Shown piece after piece: positions 7,100-13,226 of a stretch of 13,226 nucleotides of DNA. A program made the translations under genes and the position numbers. The stretch spans positions 1-13,226 of the forward strand of contig CALDSN010000040.1 of assembly GCA_937924555.1 (NCBI GenBank), read 5' to 3'. Every line of letters starts with the position of its first letter. Within the stretch, counting starts at the first letter, position 1. Under the pieces are notes generated by a model. The model had not been told where the DNA came from. It made no database searches and saw only the letters and a list, made by a program, of their open reading frames with translations. Origin of the DNA: an uncultured bacterium. GTDB taxonomy: Bacteria; Cloacimonadota; Cloacimonadia; Cloacimonadales; Cloacimonadaceae.

Positions 7100-8197
7100 T
7101 TAGCTCTTCACTATCCTGGCTAAAGCTTGCTGTTTATCGGCTTCCACGCGGATGAAATACACCCCTGCAGGAGCAGAGATACCGTTATCATCTTTGCCGT
7201 TCCATTGCAGCTTGTTCTCTCCTGCGGGGAGAGCATAGCTTTGGTGAAACACCCTTTGTCCCTTCAGGTTGTAAACCGTGGTGGTGATAGGAGCAGAGGT
7301 TTTGCTCTGCACAGTGATGGCTGTTTCGGAATTGAAAGGATTGGGATAGATGGCAGAAATACGCAGGGAAGGGATATACATCTGGATATCGTCATCGTTA
7401 TCGCTACCACCGCCCCAGATGCTGGAAACATACTCGGGATGGTCAACAAAGGGATTACGATTACCCTGAAGATTCTGAATTCTGGTGTTACGCAGTATTT
7501 CCCATGCATCAGGAGGATCAGCCATGTGCCAAGCCAGCAGAGTACTTAGTTTGCCGTATAGGGGTTGGCTACTGGGAGAGCTATTCACATAGTCCACTAA
7601 TTCCAAATTGTAACTGGTATCCACTCCATCATAACGAACCGCCATATAGAATAACATCCGGGCGACATCGCCTTTGTCCGCATCACGAGGTTCAAAACTA
7701 TAGCTTCCTGTGGATTTGCAGCCTGTTACGCCGCTATATCCGGAAGGAGGTGAGGCATCGGTATAAGCAGTGGAGCAGTTATCAAAATCCCTGTTCCCCT
7801 TGAAGGAGTTCACCGTGGCATCACATGGACGCAGATGGTGCAAATCCGAACCCGCAGGGATGGATTCTCCGAAGTTACCATGGCTCTTGCTCCACGTATG
7901 TTCCTTGTTCCATTGGGTGGTACCACCACCAAAAGAGGATTTTGGAACACTCCATCCGGTGTATAACTCTATCACATTGTTGGAGTTATTGGGGTCTTGG
8001 TCGGTTACTTTCATTTGCTCTTCCAAGTCGCCATAGGAGTAAGAGTGAGTGTGGGTGCTGTGAATAATGGTATGCAAGCCGTTCTTAAGCGCAATTCCGC
8101 TAAGTCCGGTAACGGCATCATAATAGTCTGCATTGAGGCAAAACACAGTTGCCAATAGCAGCAGCAAGAGTGTGTATTTGTTAAAGATACGGTTCAT
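7100..8197 (-). CDS. Secreted endonuclease I family nuclease with C-terminal sorting domain
   Basis: This protein is predicted to cut extracellular DNA and perhaps RNA nonspecifically. The 365-residue product starts with a signal peptide: basic NRIFNK, a leucine-rich core, and likely cleavage after A23 (CLNA). The nuclease domain (about 24-258) carries the endonuclease I / Vvn family landmarks: WNKEHTWSKSHG with catalytic H100, DLHHLRPCD (118-126) with N130 and N135, DKGDVAR (174-180) and NPFVDHPEYV (248-257). The last 90 residues form a sorting/FlgD-like tail: IYPNPFNSETAI, VYNLKGQRV, WNGKDDNG, GVYFIRV and a basic end. The tail suggests cell-surface delivery or release by a type IX-like system, which is inferred. 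An upstream TTG at 8227 is in frame, but the ATG at 8195-8197 has AAAGGA at 7-nt spacing and begins directly at the signal peptide. It is the last gene of a three-gene unit, 23 nt after gmhA. Confidence 0.93.
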   Translation of the reverse strand: MNRIFNKYTLLLLLLATVFCLNADYYDAVTGLSGIALKNGLHTIIHSTHTHSYSYGDLEEQMKVTDQDPNNSNNVIELYTGWSVPKSSFGGGTTQWNKEHTWSKSHGNFGESIPAGSDLHHLRPCDATVNSFKGNRDFDNCSTAYTDASPPSGYSGVTGCKSTGSYSFEPRDADKGDVARMLFYMAVRYDGVDTSYNLELVDYVNSSPSSQPLYGKLSTLLAWHMADPPDAWEILRNTRIQNLQGNRNPFVDHPEYVSSIWGGGSDNDDDIQMYIPSLRISAIYPNPFNSETAITVQSKTSAPITTTVYNLKGQRVFHQSYALPAGENKLQWNGKDDNGISAPAGVYFIRVEADKQQALARIVKS

Positions 8198-8204
8198 GTT
8201 GTAG

Positions 8205-8210
8205 TCCTTT
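8205..8210 (-). promoter_or_regulatory. Shine-Dalgarno fixing the endonuclease start
   Basis: AAAGGA on the minus strand lies 7 nt before the ATG at 8195-8197. It favours this start over the in-frame TTG at 8227, which would put ten hydrophilic residues ahead of the signal peptide. Confidence 0.65.
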
Positions 8211-8220
8211 GTTTCTTTGT

Positions 8221-8832
8221 TTAGCAAGAGAGGGAGTCATGATTTATCGGAGCTTCATCCGTCAAGAAAAGTTCTTTCTCCACCAGTTGGATAAGAATAT
8301 GGATGATGATCCCGTGCATCTCTTGAATGCGGGCTGTGTCCTGAGAGGGGATAATAATATGGTAATCGCACATGTCTTTAAGCTTTCCGCCATCTTTTCC
8401 ACCCAAGAACACCGTCAGGCATTCCCGGGAGATGCCGGCTTCCACGCCTTTGATCACATTGGGGGAGTTTCCGCTGGTGGAGATTCCGATTACCATATCT
8501 CCGGGCATGGCATAGGCTTCCACCGCACGGGAGAAGATGGCATCATAACCATAGTCATTCGCCACGCAAGAGATGTGGCTTGGGTCGCTTATCGCTATTG
8601 CCGGAAGGGCAGGACGGTCGTTGTGAAAGCGTCCGGTAAGCTCCTCGGCAAAGTGCATCGCATCGCACATAGAGCCGCCATTGCCAAAGATAATTAGCTT
8701 ACCTTTTCGCAGATACACGCTTACTATCTGGCGGGCAAGCTTCTCAACTTCACGGCTGAAAAACTCATCCGACATCAGTAAAGATACCAGGTTGCGGTTA
8801 TCCCTCAGGGTTTCCTGAATCATGCTGTTCAT
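8221..8832 (-). CDS. gmhA: SIS-domain sugar-phosphate isomerase, GmhA-like (sedoheptulose 7-phosphate isomerase)
   Basis: This is a 203-residue cytoplasmic protein of the usual GmhA length. It would convert D-sedoheptulose 7-phosphate to D-glycero-D-manno-heptose 7-phosphate, the first step to LPS or S-layer heptose. Family motifs are GNGGSMCDAMHFAEELTGRF (50-69), STSGNSPNV (118-126) and TARIQEMHGIIIH (166-178). The zinc-site residues of E. coli GmhA appear to correspond to H60, E64, Q170 and H178 here; E64 and H178 would also be the catalytic pair. The ATG at 8830-8832 lies 13 nt after the add stop, with AGGA 11 nt upstream, a long spacing that overlaps the add stop region and suggests coupled translation. 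No other heptose gene is visible. Its place between a deaminase and a nuclease is unexpected, so a different phosphosugar substrate is possible. Confidence 0.88.
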   Translation of the reverse strand: MNSMIQETLRDNRNLVSLLMSDEFFSREVEKLARQIVSVYLRKGKLIIFGNGGSMCDAMHFAEELTGRFHNDRPALPAIAISDPSHISCVANDYGYDAIFSRAVEAYAMPGDMVIGISTSGNSPNVIKGVEAGISRECLTVFLGGKDGGKLKDMCDYHIIIPSQDTARIQEMHGIIIHILIQLVEKELFLTDEAPINHDSLSC

Positions 8833-8845
8833 GGGCAGATGTTTC

Positions 8846-9925
8846 CTATAGGTTTTCTTTTACTTTAATCTTGGTCTTAAGCTCAGCTTCCTCAATCTCC
8901 TCAAACTCTTTAAGTGTTTGGTTGATGAGGCGCACTCTTTCCTTGTATGGTACGAAAGCACTTTTGAAGCCATTTAGGATAACATATTTCACTGTGGCAT
9001 AATCCAAGCCCAGTTCGTTGATGGCAAGCATATATTCGTCCGTAACCGTGGTGTCGCTGATGGTGCGGTTATCGGTGTTGATGGTAACGCGTAAGCCGTA
9101 ATCTATATAAAAGTCAATCGGGTGGCTGCGGATATCTGCCACGGCTTTGGTGTGGAAGTTACTCTTGATGCATATCTCCAAGGGGATACGATGGTCGTTC
9201 ACATAGTTCAGCAGGTCGCCATCTTCCACCAGGCGTGTGCCATGCCCAATGCGGTGCGTGCCACAATAATGCAATGCTTGGTGAATGCTTTCGGGACCGT
9301 AAGCCTCACCCGCATGGATGGTGATATTCAGGTTATTCTTCAGGGCAAGGTCAAAGGCTTCCTTATGGTCTTTGGCAGGATGGTTATATTCTCCACCGGC
9401 AAGATCAAAGGCGATGACCCCTTTGTTTTTGAATGCTATGGCAAGCTCTGCCAGCTTCAGCGAGGTGGTGGGATCCATATTACGGATACCGCAGATGATA
9501 ACCCCGGTTTTTATGCCAAAATCGCGCTCACCATGCTTCAACCCGTCTATCACTGCCTGGGAGATTTCGGTAAGTTTAAGCCCGTTATTGGTATGTAGTA
9601 TCGGGGAATAGCGCACTTCCATATAGCGCACATTTTCCTTGGCGGCATCTTCGGCAAGTTCGTAGGCAGCCCGTTTCAAGCCTTCCTTATCCTGCAGCAC
9701 CAGGTTCACGATGTGGAACCCGCGCAGGTAATCTTCCAAACTCTCGGTCTTATCGGTGCACACAATCAGCTTGCGCAGTTCGGCAGCATCCATCGTGGGC
9801 AGCTTGATGTTATTCTTCTTTGCCAAATCGATGATGGTATCGATGCGTACACTGCCATCCAGATGCACGTGCAGATCAGTCTTGGGCAGCTTCTGGATAA
9901 AGGCTTTCGTCATTTTAATCTTCAT
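8846..9925 (-). CDS. add: Adenosine deaminase
   Basis: This 359-residue cytoplasmic amidohydrolase is predicted to deaminate adenosine and deoxyadenosine to inosine and deoxyinosine for purine salvage. Zinc and catalytic residues are in place: H19 and H21 in KTDLHVHLDGS, DLAGGE (174-179), H204 and E207 in TIHAGEA, H228 in RIGHGTR, and zinc ligand D285. The usual TDDP motif reads TDNR here (D285-N286-R287), and the usual C-P-[ST]-S-N reads CIKSN (252-256). The same TDNR form is known to me from Firmicutes adenosine deaminases, so this is probably a subfamily trait rather than a loss of activity. Adenine deaminase or a related aminohydrolase is the alternative. The ATG follows AGGA (9933-9936) at 7-nt spacing. 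It is the first gene of the unit and has a good promoter just upstream. Confidence 0.93.
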   Translation of the reverse strand: MKIKMTKAFIQKLPKTDLHVHLDGSVRIDTIIDLAKKNNIKLPTMDAAELRKLIVCTDKTESLEDYLRGFHIVNLVLQDKEGLKRAAYELAEDAAKENVRYMEVRYSPILHTNNGLKLTEISQAVIDGLKHGERDFGIKTGVIICGIRNMDPTTSLKLAELAIAFKNKGVIAFDLAGGEYNHPAKDHKEAFDLALKNNLNITIHAGEAYGPESIHQALHYCGTHRIGHGTRLVEDGDLLNYVNDHRIPLEICIKSNFHTKAVADIRSHPIDFYIDYGLRVTINTDNRTISDTTVTDEYMLAINELGLDYATVKYVILNGFKSAFVPYKERVRLINQTLKEFEEIEEAELKTKIKVKENL

Positions 9926-9954
9926 TTCTCTTTCCTTCTCTTAAGTTGCGTAAC

Positions 9955-9982
9955 AAGATACACAGCCTTGGCTTTATGTCAA
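9955..9982 (-). promoter_or_regulatory. Sigma-70-type promoter of the add operon
   Basis: On the minus strand a perfect TTGACA (9977-9982) is followed after 16 nt by TATCTT (9955-9960), which matches 4 of 6 consensus bases. The predicted start near 9948 gives a short leader of about 23 nt containing the AGGA ribosome binding site of add. Confidence 0.6.
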
Positions 9983-10122
9983 ATACAATCTTGGTAAGGA
10001 GTATCTTTGGAGGTTTTGATGGCTATCTTACACATTCTCAAGCTATGCGATATCACCCACCCGGGTCATAGTATGTAATGCTATTTTCTCACACCTGCTC
10101 TGCTGTAGCACACGCTTTCTTT

Positions 10123-10149
10123 TTGACAGATAATGCTTTTCATTGACAG
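10123..10149 (+). promoter_or_regulatory. Paired TTGACAG direct repeat upstream of the lipoprotein gene
   Basis: TTGACAG occurs at 10123-10129 and again at 10143-10149, 20 bp apart (about two helical turns). Each could be a -35 element, but neither has a good -10; the nearest is TATTCG at 10165-10170, 16 nt after the second. The pair may instead be a factor binding site, or chance. Confidence 0.25.
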
Positions 10150-10176
10150 GATTAAGCAGGGAGATATTCGTGATAT

Positions 10177-10181
10177 AGGAG
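10177..10181 (+). promoter_or_regulatory. Shine-Dalgarno fixing the lipoprotein start
   Basis: AGGAG lies 5 nt before the ATG at 10187. That start places the signal peptide at the very N-terminus, whereas the in-frame ATG at 10133 would add 18 hydrophilic residues in front of it. Confidence 0.75.
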
Positions 10182-10186
10182 TTGCA

Positions 10187-11326
10187 ATGAAGAATCTAGT
10201 ATATTTACTGGCATTGATCCTGCTGGCACTTGCCGCAGGTTGCGATCTGAACATCTTCGATAAGGACGACAATGACGCCCCCATGGAAACTTGGAGTAAG
10301 CTCGATGCTTACGATTTTCCCATTTATATCGGCAACTTTGCGGATTATGAGCATACCGATGCGGAAGGAACTTCCTTAGGTACAGTAGCTTACGGCTATG
10401 GCGGAGATGACAAGGATTGGCAGGTATTCAGCTATGAACCATCCGACTGTGGCACTTTACCCACAATGCCCGATAAAGCAGGCGGGTCAAGAGACGAGTA
10501 CCACATCCTGATCCGCGCGGTTTGTGAATTCAATGGCTATGTGGAGATTGCCGCCGCTATCCAATGCAACGGCATTGACACTGGTTTCTACTCGCCACAC
10601 ACCTTCAGTTATCAGGGAACCTATGATCCTGCTTTGGAGAACAGCTTTGTGCTGTCCCATCCTAATTACAATTTCCTTTTCAATCCGGAGATCAGCTTCG
10701 CCCCGGACACAAACACCTACAGCTATGTTTTCCAGGGGATACCGAAATTTACGCCCCCGCCTTGGGATTCCTTCTCCGCCACCCTTGATGAGCAGTGCCA
10801 CGTTCTGCTAAGATGGGTAATAGGAGAAGAAACGAACCTGCTTGGATTCAAACTCTACCGCTCTATAACAAACGACCTCGCTACCGCCCAGATGATAAAT
10901 CCGGAACTGATTCCCGCAAACAACACTGGCGAAGAACCCCAATACAGCTACACTGATACGAACGTGTCCGCAGGGCTCAGCTACTTTTATTGGCTGGAGA
11001 AGGTCTTTGACGGACATGACTCCACCATCTACGGTCCGCAGACTATCCTCATGCCCCCGGCAGAAAACAGCGTATCACCGGCATATCCAAATCCCTGCCA
11101 GGACTACTTCCGACTTCCGGTGGAGGTGAAATTCGGATGCTCTGCCACCGTTCTTGTTCTCGATAGCCGGCTAAGTGTCCGCCAGACATATACCATTGAG
11201 CAACAAGGATACTACACAGTTCCCGCTATTGTGCAAAACCTCGAGCCTGGACTCTACCGTGTATTCATCTGGTTCAGCGATGGTCATTATGCCTACGGAG
11301 ATGTGCTGATTGAGCGGGGAGAGTGA
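10187..11326 (+). CDS. Lipoprotein with FN3 module and degenerate C-terminal tail; function unknown
   Basis: The 379-residue product has a lipoprotein signal peptide (MKNLVYLLAL..., hydrophobic core, lipobox LAAGC with C19). Acidic residues then follow (DLNIFDKDDND), compatible with export to the envelope. Residues about 30-190 form a domain I do not recognise, with a G-Y-G-G-D-D-K stretch near 70-76 and four cysteines (C88, C113, C127, and C204 in the next module). Residues about 196-288 are FN3-like, with NLLGFKLYRS, YSYTDTNV and YFYWLE, matching the second FN3 module of the neighbouring surface protein at 11522-13226. Residues about 296-379 resemble a sorting tail (SPAYPNPCQ, LEPGLYRVFI) but read NPC where NPF is usual, and lack a basic end. 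Carrying both a lipid anchor and a tail-like domain is odd. It has no plus-strand operon partner. Confidence 0.82.
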   Translation: MKNLVYLLALILLALAAGCDLNIFDKDDNDAPMETWSKLDAYDFPIYIGNFADYEHTDAEGTSLGTVAYGYGGDDKDWQVFSYEPSDCGTLPTMPDKAGGSRDEYHILIRAVCEFNGYVEIAAAIQCNGIDTGFYSPHTFSYQGTYDPALENSFVLSHPNYNFLFNPEISFAPDTNTYSYVFQGIPKFTPPPWDSFSATLDEQCHVLLRWVIGEETNLLGFKLYRSITNDLATAQMINPELIPANNTGEEPQYSYTDTNVSAGLSYFYWLEKVFDGHDSTIYGPQTILMPPAENSVSPAYPNPCQDYFRLPVEVKFGCSATVLVLDSRLSVRQTYTIEQQGYYTVPAIVQNLEPGLYRVFIWFSDGHYAYGDVLIERGE

Positions 11327-11447
11327 AGCCTAAAGCCTAACCAGAATTTGATTAGTCCATTCTAACCTAACCTGAAGTATTTAATGATAGTTATGATGCT
11401 TTAGCTATCAGATTGAAATGCTACTATGAATACGATATCGGCAGCAC

Positions 11448-11482
11448 AAAAAAACAGGATCACCTTTCGGGTGATCCTGTTT
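11448..11482 (-). terminator. Rho-independent terminator, mainly for the surface-protein gene
   Basis: A perfect 11-bp stem, ACAGGATCACC (11454-11464) and its complement (11470-11480), closes a 5-nt loop. It can extend by two A-T pairs. On the minus strand it runs directly into seven U (A-run 11448-11454), 42 nt past the stop at 11522. On the plus strand only three T follow, so it may also end the lipoprotein transcript, less efficiently. Confidence 0.92.
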
Positions 11483-11490
11483 AGCGAGGA

Positions 11491-11512
11491 TTGAAATCTC
11501 TATAGATTTCAA
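11491..11512. repeat. 9-bp perfect inverted repeat next to the surface-protein stop
   Basis: TTGAAATCT (11491-11499) and AGATTTCAA (11504-11512) form a perfect stem with a 4-nt loop, between the stop codon and the terminator hairpin of the minus-strand gene. It is AT-rich with no U-run of its own, so it is more likely a 3'-end stabilising hairpin or protein site than a second terminator. Confidence 0.6.
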
Positions 11513-11521
11513 GTTATCATA

Positions 11522-13226
11522 CTATTTCATCAGCAGCATTTTTTGCATTTTGTGATAGCTGTCGGTATTCATCGCCACATAGTAGATACCGCTGGCTACC
11601 AGGCTACCATTGGCATCTTTGCCGTCAAAGACTACGGAATATGAACCAGGTGTGCTATGCGACATATTCATCGTGCGCACGATCTGTCCCCGACTATTAT
11701 AGATGCTAAAGTCAACTGCTCCCGGTGTACGTATTTGGTAGCTGATGGTAGTTTGGGGGTTGAAGGGGTTTGGGAAAACTGATTTTAGTGAAGTTTCATA
11801 CAGGGTTTCCGGAATCTCAGGATGATCACCATCAAGATTAACCAGAAGTGAGATAGGTCCATGATAGTTTATGGAGCCATCCATCTCCATACTTTGCAAC
11901 CAATAATAGTATTGCCCGCTTTCACATAAACCGCTATCCACGAAAGTATAGCTATGTTGACAGGAAGTGTTTGTAGCGGGGATCTGAGCTGAAATCATGA
12001 TGCTGGAGCTTAGTTCAGGATCCGTACTTCTATTCACGTAATATCCCACCAGGTTAGACTCTGTCTGAGAAATCCAGTTTAGTTTCACATCGTTTTGGGT
12101 TGTAAGCACGGCATTGAAGCTGCTCAATTCCACAGGAAGAGTGCTTGGATCTTCCTCACCGAGCACGATTATCACTTCGCCATCCTTAGCGGAAAAATCC
12201 ACTCCCATAAATGAGAAAGTTCTGGGATCCAATTCTCCGATGAATGCAGGAATGGATTGATGCCATGCACCACCATAATAAATGTTACCATACCAGCTTC
12301 CGGCAGGAGCTGTTACATCGATATCCACACTATTACCTGTACCAGATAGGCCTACTACTTTCTTCTCACCCAAGTTTGCATAGTTTGGCATAGTAGTGAT
12401 TATGGGGTCTGTTTCAGTAATGGAGAAATCCAGGCTAAGGTCTTCACTGGGGTTGATGGAAATGTCATTGTATGTAACAGGCGGGGTATCACTGTCTTGC
12501 GGAAAATCGAAGGGCATCCAGTTTGCACGTCCTGCCAAAACCATTGCTTCCCCTTCAGTCCCAAATTCCACATCGTTAAAAACGACTCTTCCGGGTGTTA
12601 CATCATCTAATGAAAAATCGCAGAAGGGAGTTGCACGATGCCATGCTCCGGCATAATAAATCACCCAATAGACTAATTCGGTGGTCCCATAGAAATCAAT
12701 GGTTATGTTTCCTGTCCCTGTAGCCTGAAGCGACATTAAAAGTATTCCGCTGGGTGGGATGTAAGACAAATCCAGTATTCCCGCATCAGCACCATCCGAT
12801 AGCCATTGTACATGCGAGTCCTCAATACGAATCTGTTGCACATCAATCGTGGTTTCAGCAATCATACCGTAGTCAGGTATCGTTGTAGGAGTGTTTGCAG
12901 GAAAGAAAAGGTATTCAGTTCCATCATATGCACCAAAATACCAGTCAACCGCATCTGTGGCGTCACCTTTGGCATCAAATGTGGAGATCCCTGTGCTGCT
13001 TTTCAAGCCAGACTTATCGGCAGGTTCGGGTGGGTCAGTCACATAAGGTACCACTTTCCAATTGTAGCTCCCTTCCCCGATACTTGGAGTATTCCACTCT
13101 ACTCTATCTTCAGAGGTTGCCGGGATCATTTCTGGCACCTCGGAATGGTTCCAATAGAGCTTATAACCGCTTACACCAGGCACACTATCCCAGCTGAGGG
13201 TTAATACCTGGCTTGGACCGTCAAGC
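11522..13226 (-). CDS. Large surface/secreted protein, FN3 modules, duplicated YY[AG]GAWH module, sorting tail (5' partial)
   Basis: The reading frame stays open to the right edge, so the start lies outside the window; the GTG at 13181-13183 is internal, since in-frame codons before it read TLSWDS, part of an FN3 strand. At least 567 residues are visible. In order these are an FN3-like module (13226 to about 13035), a linker, two copies of an unrecognised module (12530-12724 and 12158-12349), and a second FN3 module (about 12130-11846, with LNWISQTESNLVGYYVNRS and YYYWLQ). A sorting/FlgD-like tail ends the protein (about 11788-11525: SVFPNPFNPQTT, IYNSRGQIVRT, FDGKDANG, GIYYVAM, KMLLMK). No catalytic motif is seen in the visible part, so an enzymatic domain could lie upstream. 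Export to the surface by a type IX-like route is inferred from the tail. It is convergent with the lipoprotein gene, with which it shares an FN3 style. Confidence 0.85.
   Translation of the reverse strand, partial: LDGPSQVLTLSWDSVPGVSGYKLYWNHSEVPEMIPATSEDRVEWNTPSIGEGSYNWKVVPYVTDPPEPADKSGLKSSTGISTFDAKGDATDAVDWYFGAYDGTEYLFFPANTPTTIPDYGMIAETTIDVQQIRIEDSHVQWLSDGADAGILDLSYIPPSGILLMSLQATGTGNITIDFYGTTELVYWVIYYAGAWHRATPFCDFSLDDVTPGRVVFNDVEFGTEGEAMVLAGRANWMPFDFPQDSDTPPVTYNDISINPSEDLSLDFSITETDPIITTMPNYANLGEKKVVGLSGTGNSVDIDVTAPAGSWYGNIYYGGAWHQSIPAFIGELDPRTFSFMGVDFSAKDGEVIIVLGEEDPSTLPVELSSFNAVLTTQNDVKLNWISQTESNLVGYYVNRSTDPELSSSIMISAQIPATNTSCQHSYTFVDSGLCESGQYYYWLQSMEMDGSINYHGPISLLVNLDGDHPEIPETLYETSLKSVFPNPFNPQTTISYQIRTPGAVDFSIYNSRGQIVRTMNMSHSTPGSYSVVFDGKDANGSLVASGIYYVAMNTDSYHKMQKMLLMK
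12158..12349 (-). repeat. Second copy of duplicated YY[AG]GAWH protein module
   Basis: This copy, about 64 residues, begins LSGTGN, has an alternating hydrophobic VDIDV strand and IYYGGAWHQ, then ELDPRTFSFMGVDF and GEVIIVLGE. It aligns with the copy at 12530-12724 at the same spacing between GTGN, GAWH and the GE[AV] strand. The units look like small beta-sandwich or carbohydrate-type modules, but I do not recognise the family. Confidence 0.65.
12530..12724 (-). repeat. First copy of duplicated YY[AG]GAWH protein module
   Basis: This copy, about 65 residues, begins ATGTGN, has ITIDFYG and IYYAGAWHR, then SLDDVTPGRVVFNDVEF and GEAMVLAGR. It is the counterpart of the copy at 12158-12349 and is preceded by a segment that also resembles the lead-in of that copy (IPDYGMIAE versus MPNYANLGE), so the duplicated unit may be longer than the core marked here. 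Confidence 0.65.

Larger units (their letters stand above)
11327..11521. other. Convergent intergenic region with two hairpins
   Basis: This 195-nt gap has no supported gene. Near the lipoprotein stop it holds a 7-bp tandem repeat, AAGCCTA (11326-11339), and a CTAACCTAACCT string (11362-11373). The remainder contains the terminator at 11448-11482 and the hairpin at 11491-11512, both placed to end the minus-strand surface-protein gene. Confidence 0.5.

Noticed and set aside
8198..8227. TTG start for the endonuclease, adding ten residues
   Set aside because: It overlaps the gmhA stop and places hydrophilic residues ahead of the signal peptide; the ATG at 8197 has a good Shine-Dalgarno sequence.
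8209..8697. 162-codon plus-strand open frame
   Set aside because: It is antisense to gmhA, whose motifs are unmistakable, and its translation has no recognisable domain.
9122..9598. 158-codon plus-strand open frame
   Set aside because: It is antisense to add; its length is explained by the codon pattern of the real gene.
10133..10186. Earlier ATG for the lipoprotein
   Set aside because: It adds 18 residues before the signal peptide; AGGAG directly precedes the ATG at 10187.
13181..13183. GTG as the true start of the surface protein
   Set aside because: The frame is open to the window edge and the residues before it continue an FN3 strand, so the gene is cut by the window.
1..13226. tRNA, rRNA, CRISPR array, insertion sequence or prophage
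   Set aside because: The non-coding gaps were scanned by eye for cloverleaf ends, regularly spaced repeats and transposase or phage proteins, and none was found; a covariance-model search was not possible.

Overview
The window is a stretch of bacterial chromosome of moderate GC content with short intergenic gaps. It carries nine protein-coding genes, one of them cut by the right edge. Three exported or surface proteins end in, or contain, the 'YPNPFN ... G-[VI]-Y-[FY]' tail typical of type IX-style C-terminal sorting/FlgD-like domains. Two of these also carry fibronectin-III modules with a 'N-L-[LV]-G-[FY]' and 'Y-[YF]-W-L' signature. Together with a secreted endonuclease I, this points to the FCB group, most likely Cloacimonadota or a near relative. 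The assignment is an inference from protein style, not from a marker gene.

Layout from left to right. 166-3498 (minus) is a large cytoplasmic signalling protein: class IIIb adenylate cyclase, STAND/AAA-type ATPase and a long TPR array. 3499-3837 is a divergent intergenic region with an 85-nt imperfect inverted repeat that overlaps a 24-codon ORF with a strong Shine-Dalgarno sequence. 3838-4842 (plus) is a zinc-type (Rhizobium etli ReAV-like) L-asparaginase. 4908-6906 (minus) is a tight two-gene operon: a cobalamin-binding protein carrying the full CarH-type photoreceptor residue set, followed one base later by a soluble histidine kinase. 7036-9982 (minus) is a complete-looking transcription unit: promoter, adenosine deaminase (add), a GmhA-like sugar-phosphate isomerase, a secreted endonuclease I with a sorting tail, and a Rho-independent terminator. 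10187-11326 (plus) is a lipoprotein with an FN3 module and a degenerate tail. 11522-13226 (minus, 5' end outside the window) is a large surface protein with FN3 modules, a duplicated YY[AG]GAWH module and a sorting tail. A strong hairpin terminator lies between these last two convergent genes.

How the genes fit together. The left half is dominated by sensing, with a predicted cAMP-producing multidomain sensor and a predicted B12/light or corrinoid-state sensor paired with a kinase. The right half fits a scavenging, protein-exporting heterotroph: the nuclease would degrade extracellular DNA/RNA, adenosine deaminase would feed purine salvage, and asparaginase would release aspartate and ammonia. 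The most interesting element is the cobalamin-sensor/histidine-kinase pair, where a CarH-like light-sensing module has no DNA-binding domain and appears coupled to phosphotransfer. No rRNA, tRNA, CRISPR array, transposase or phage gene was seen.
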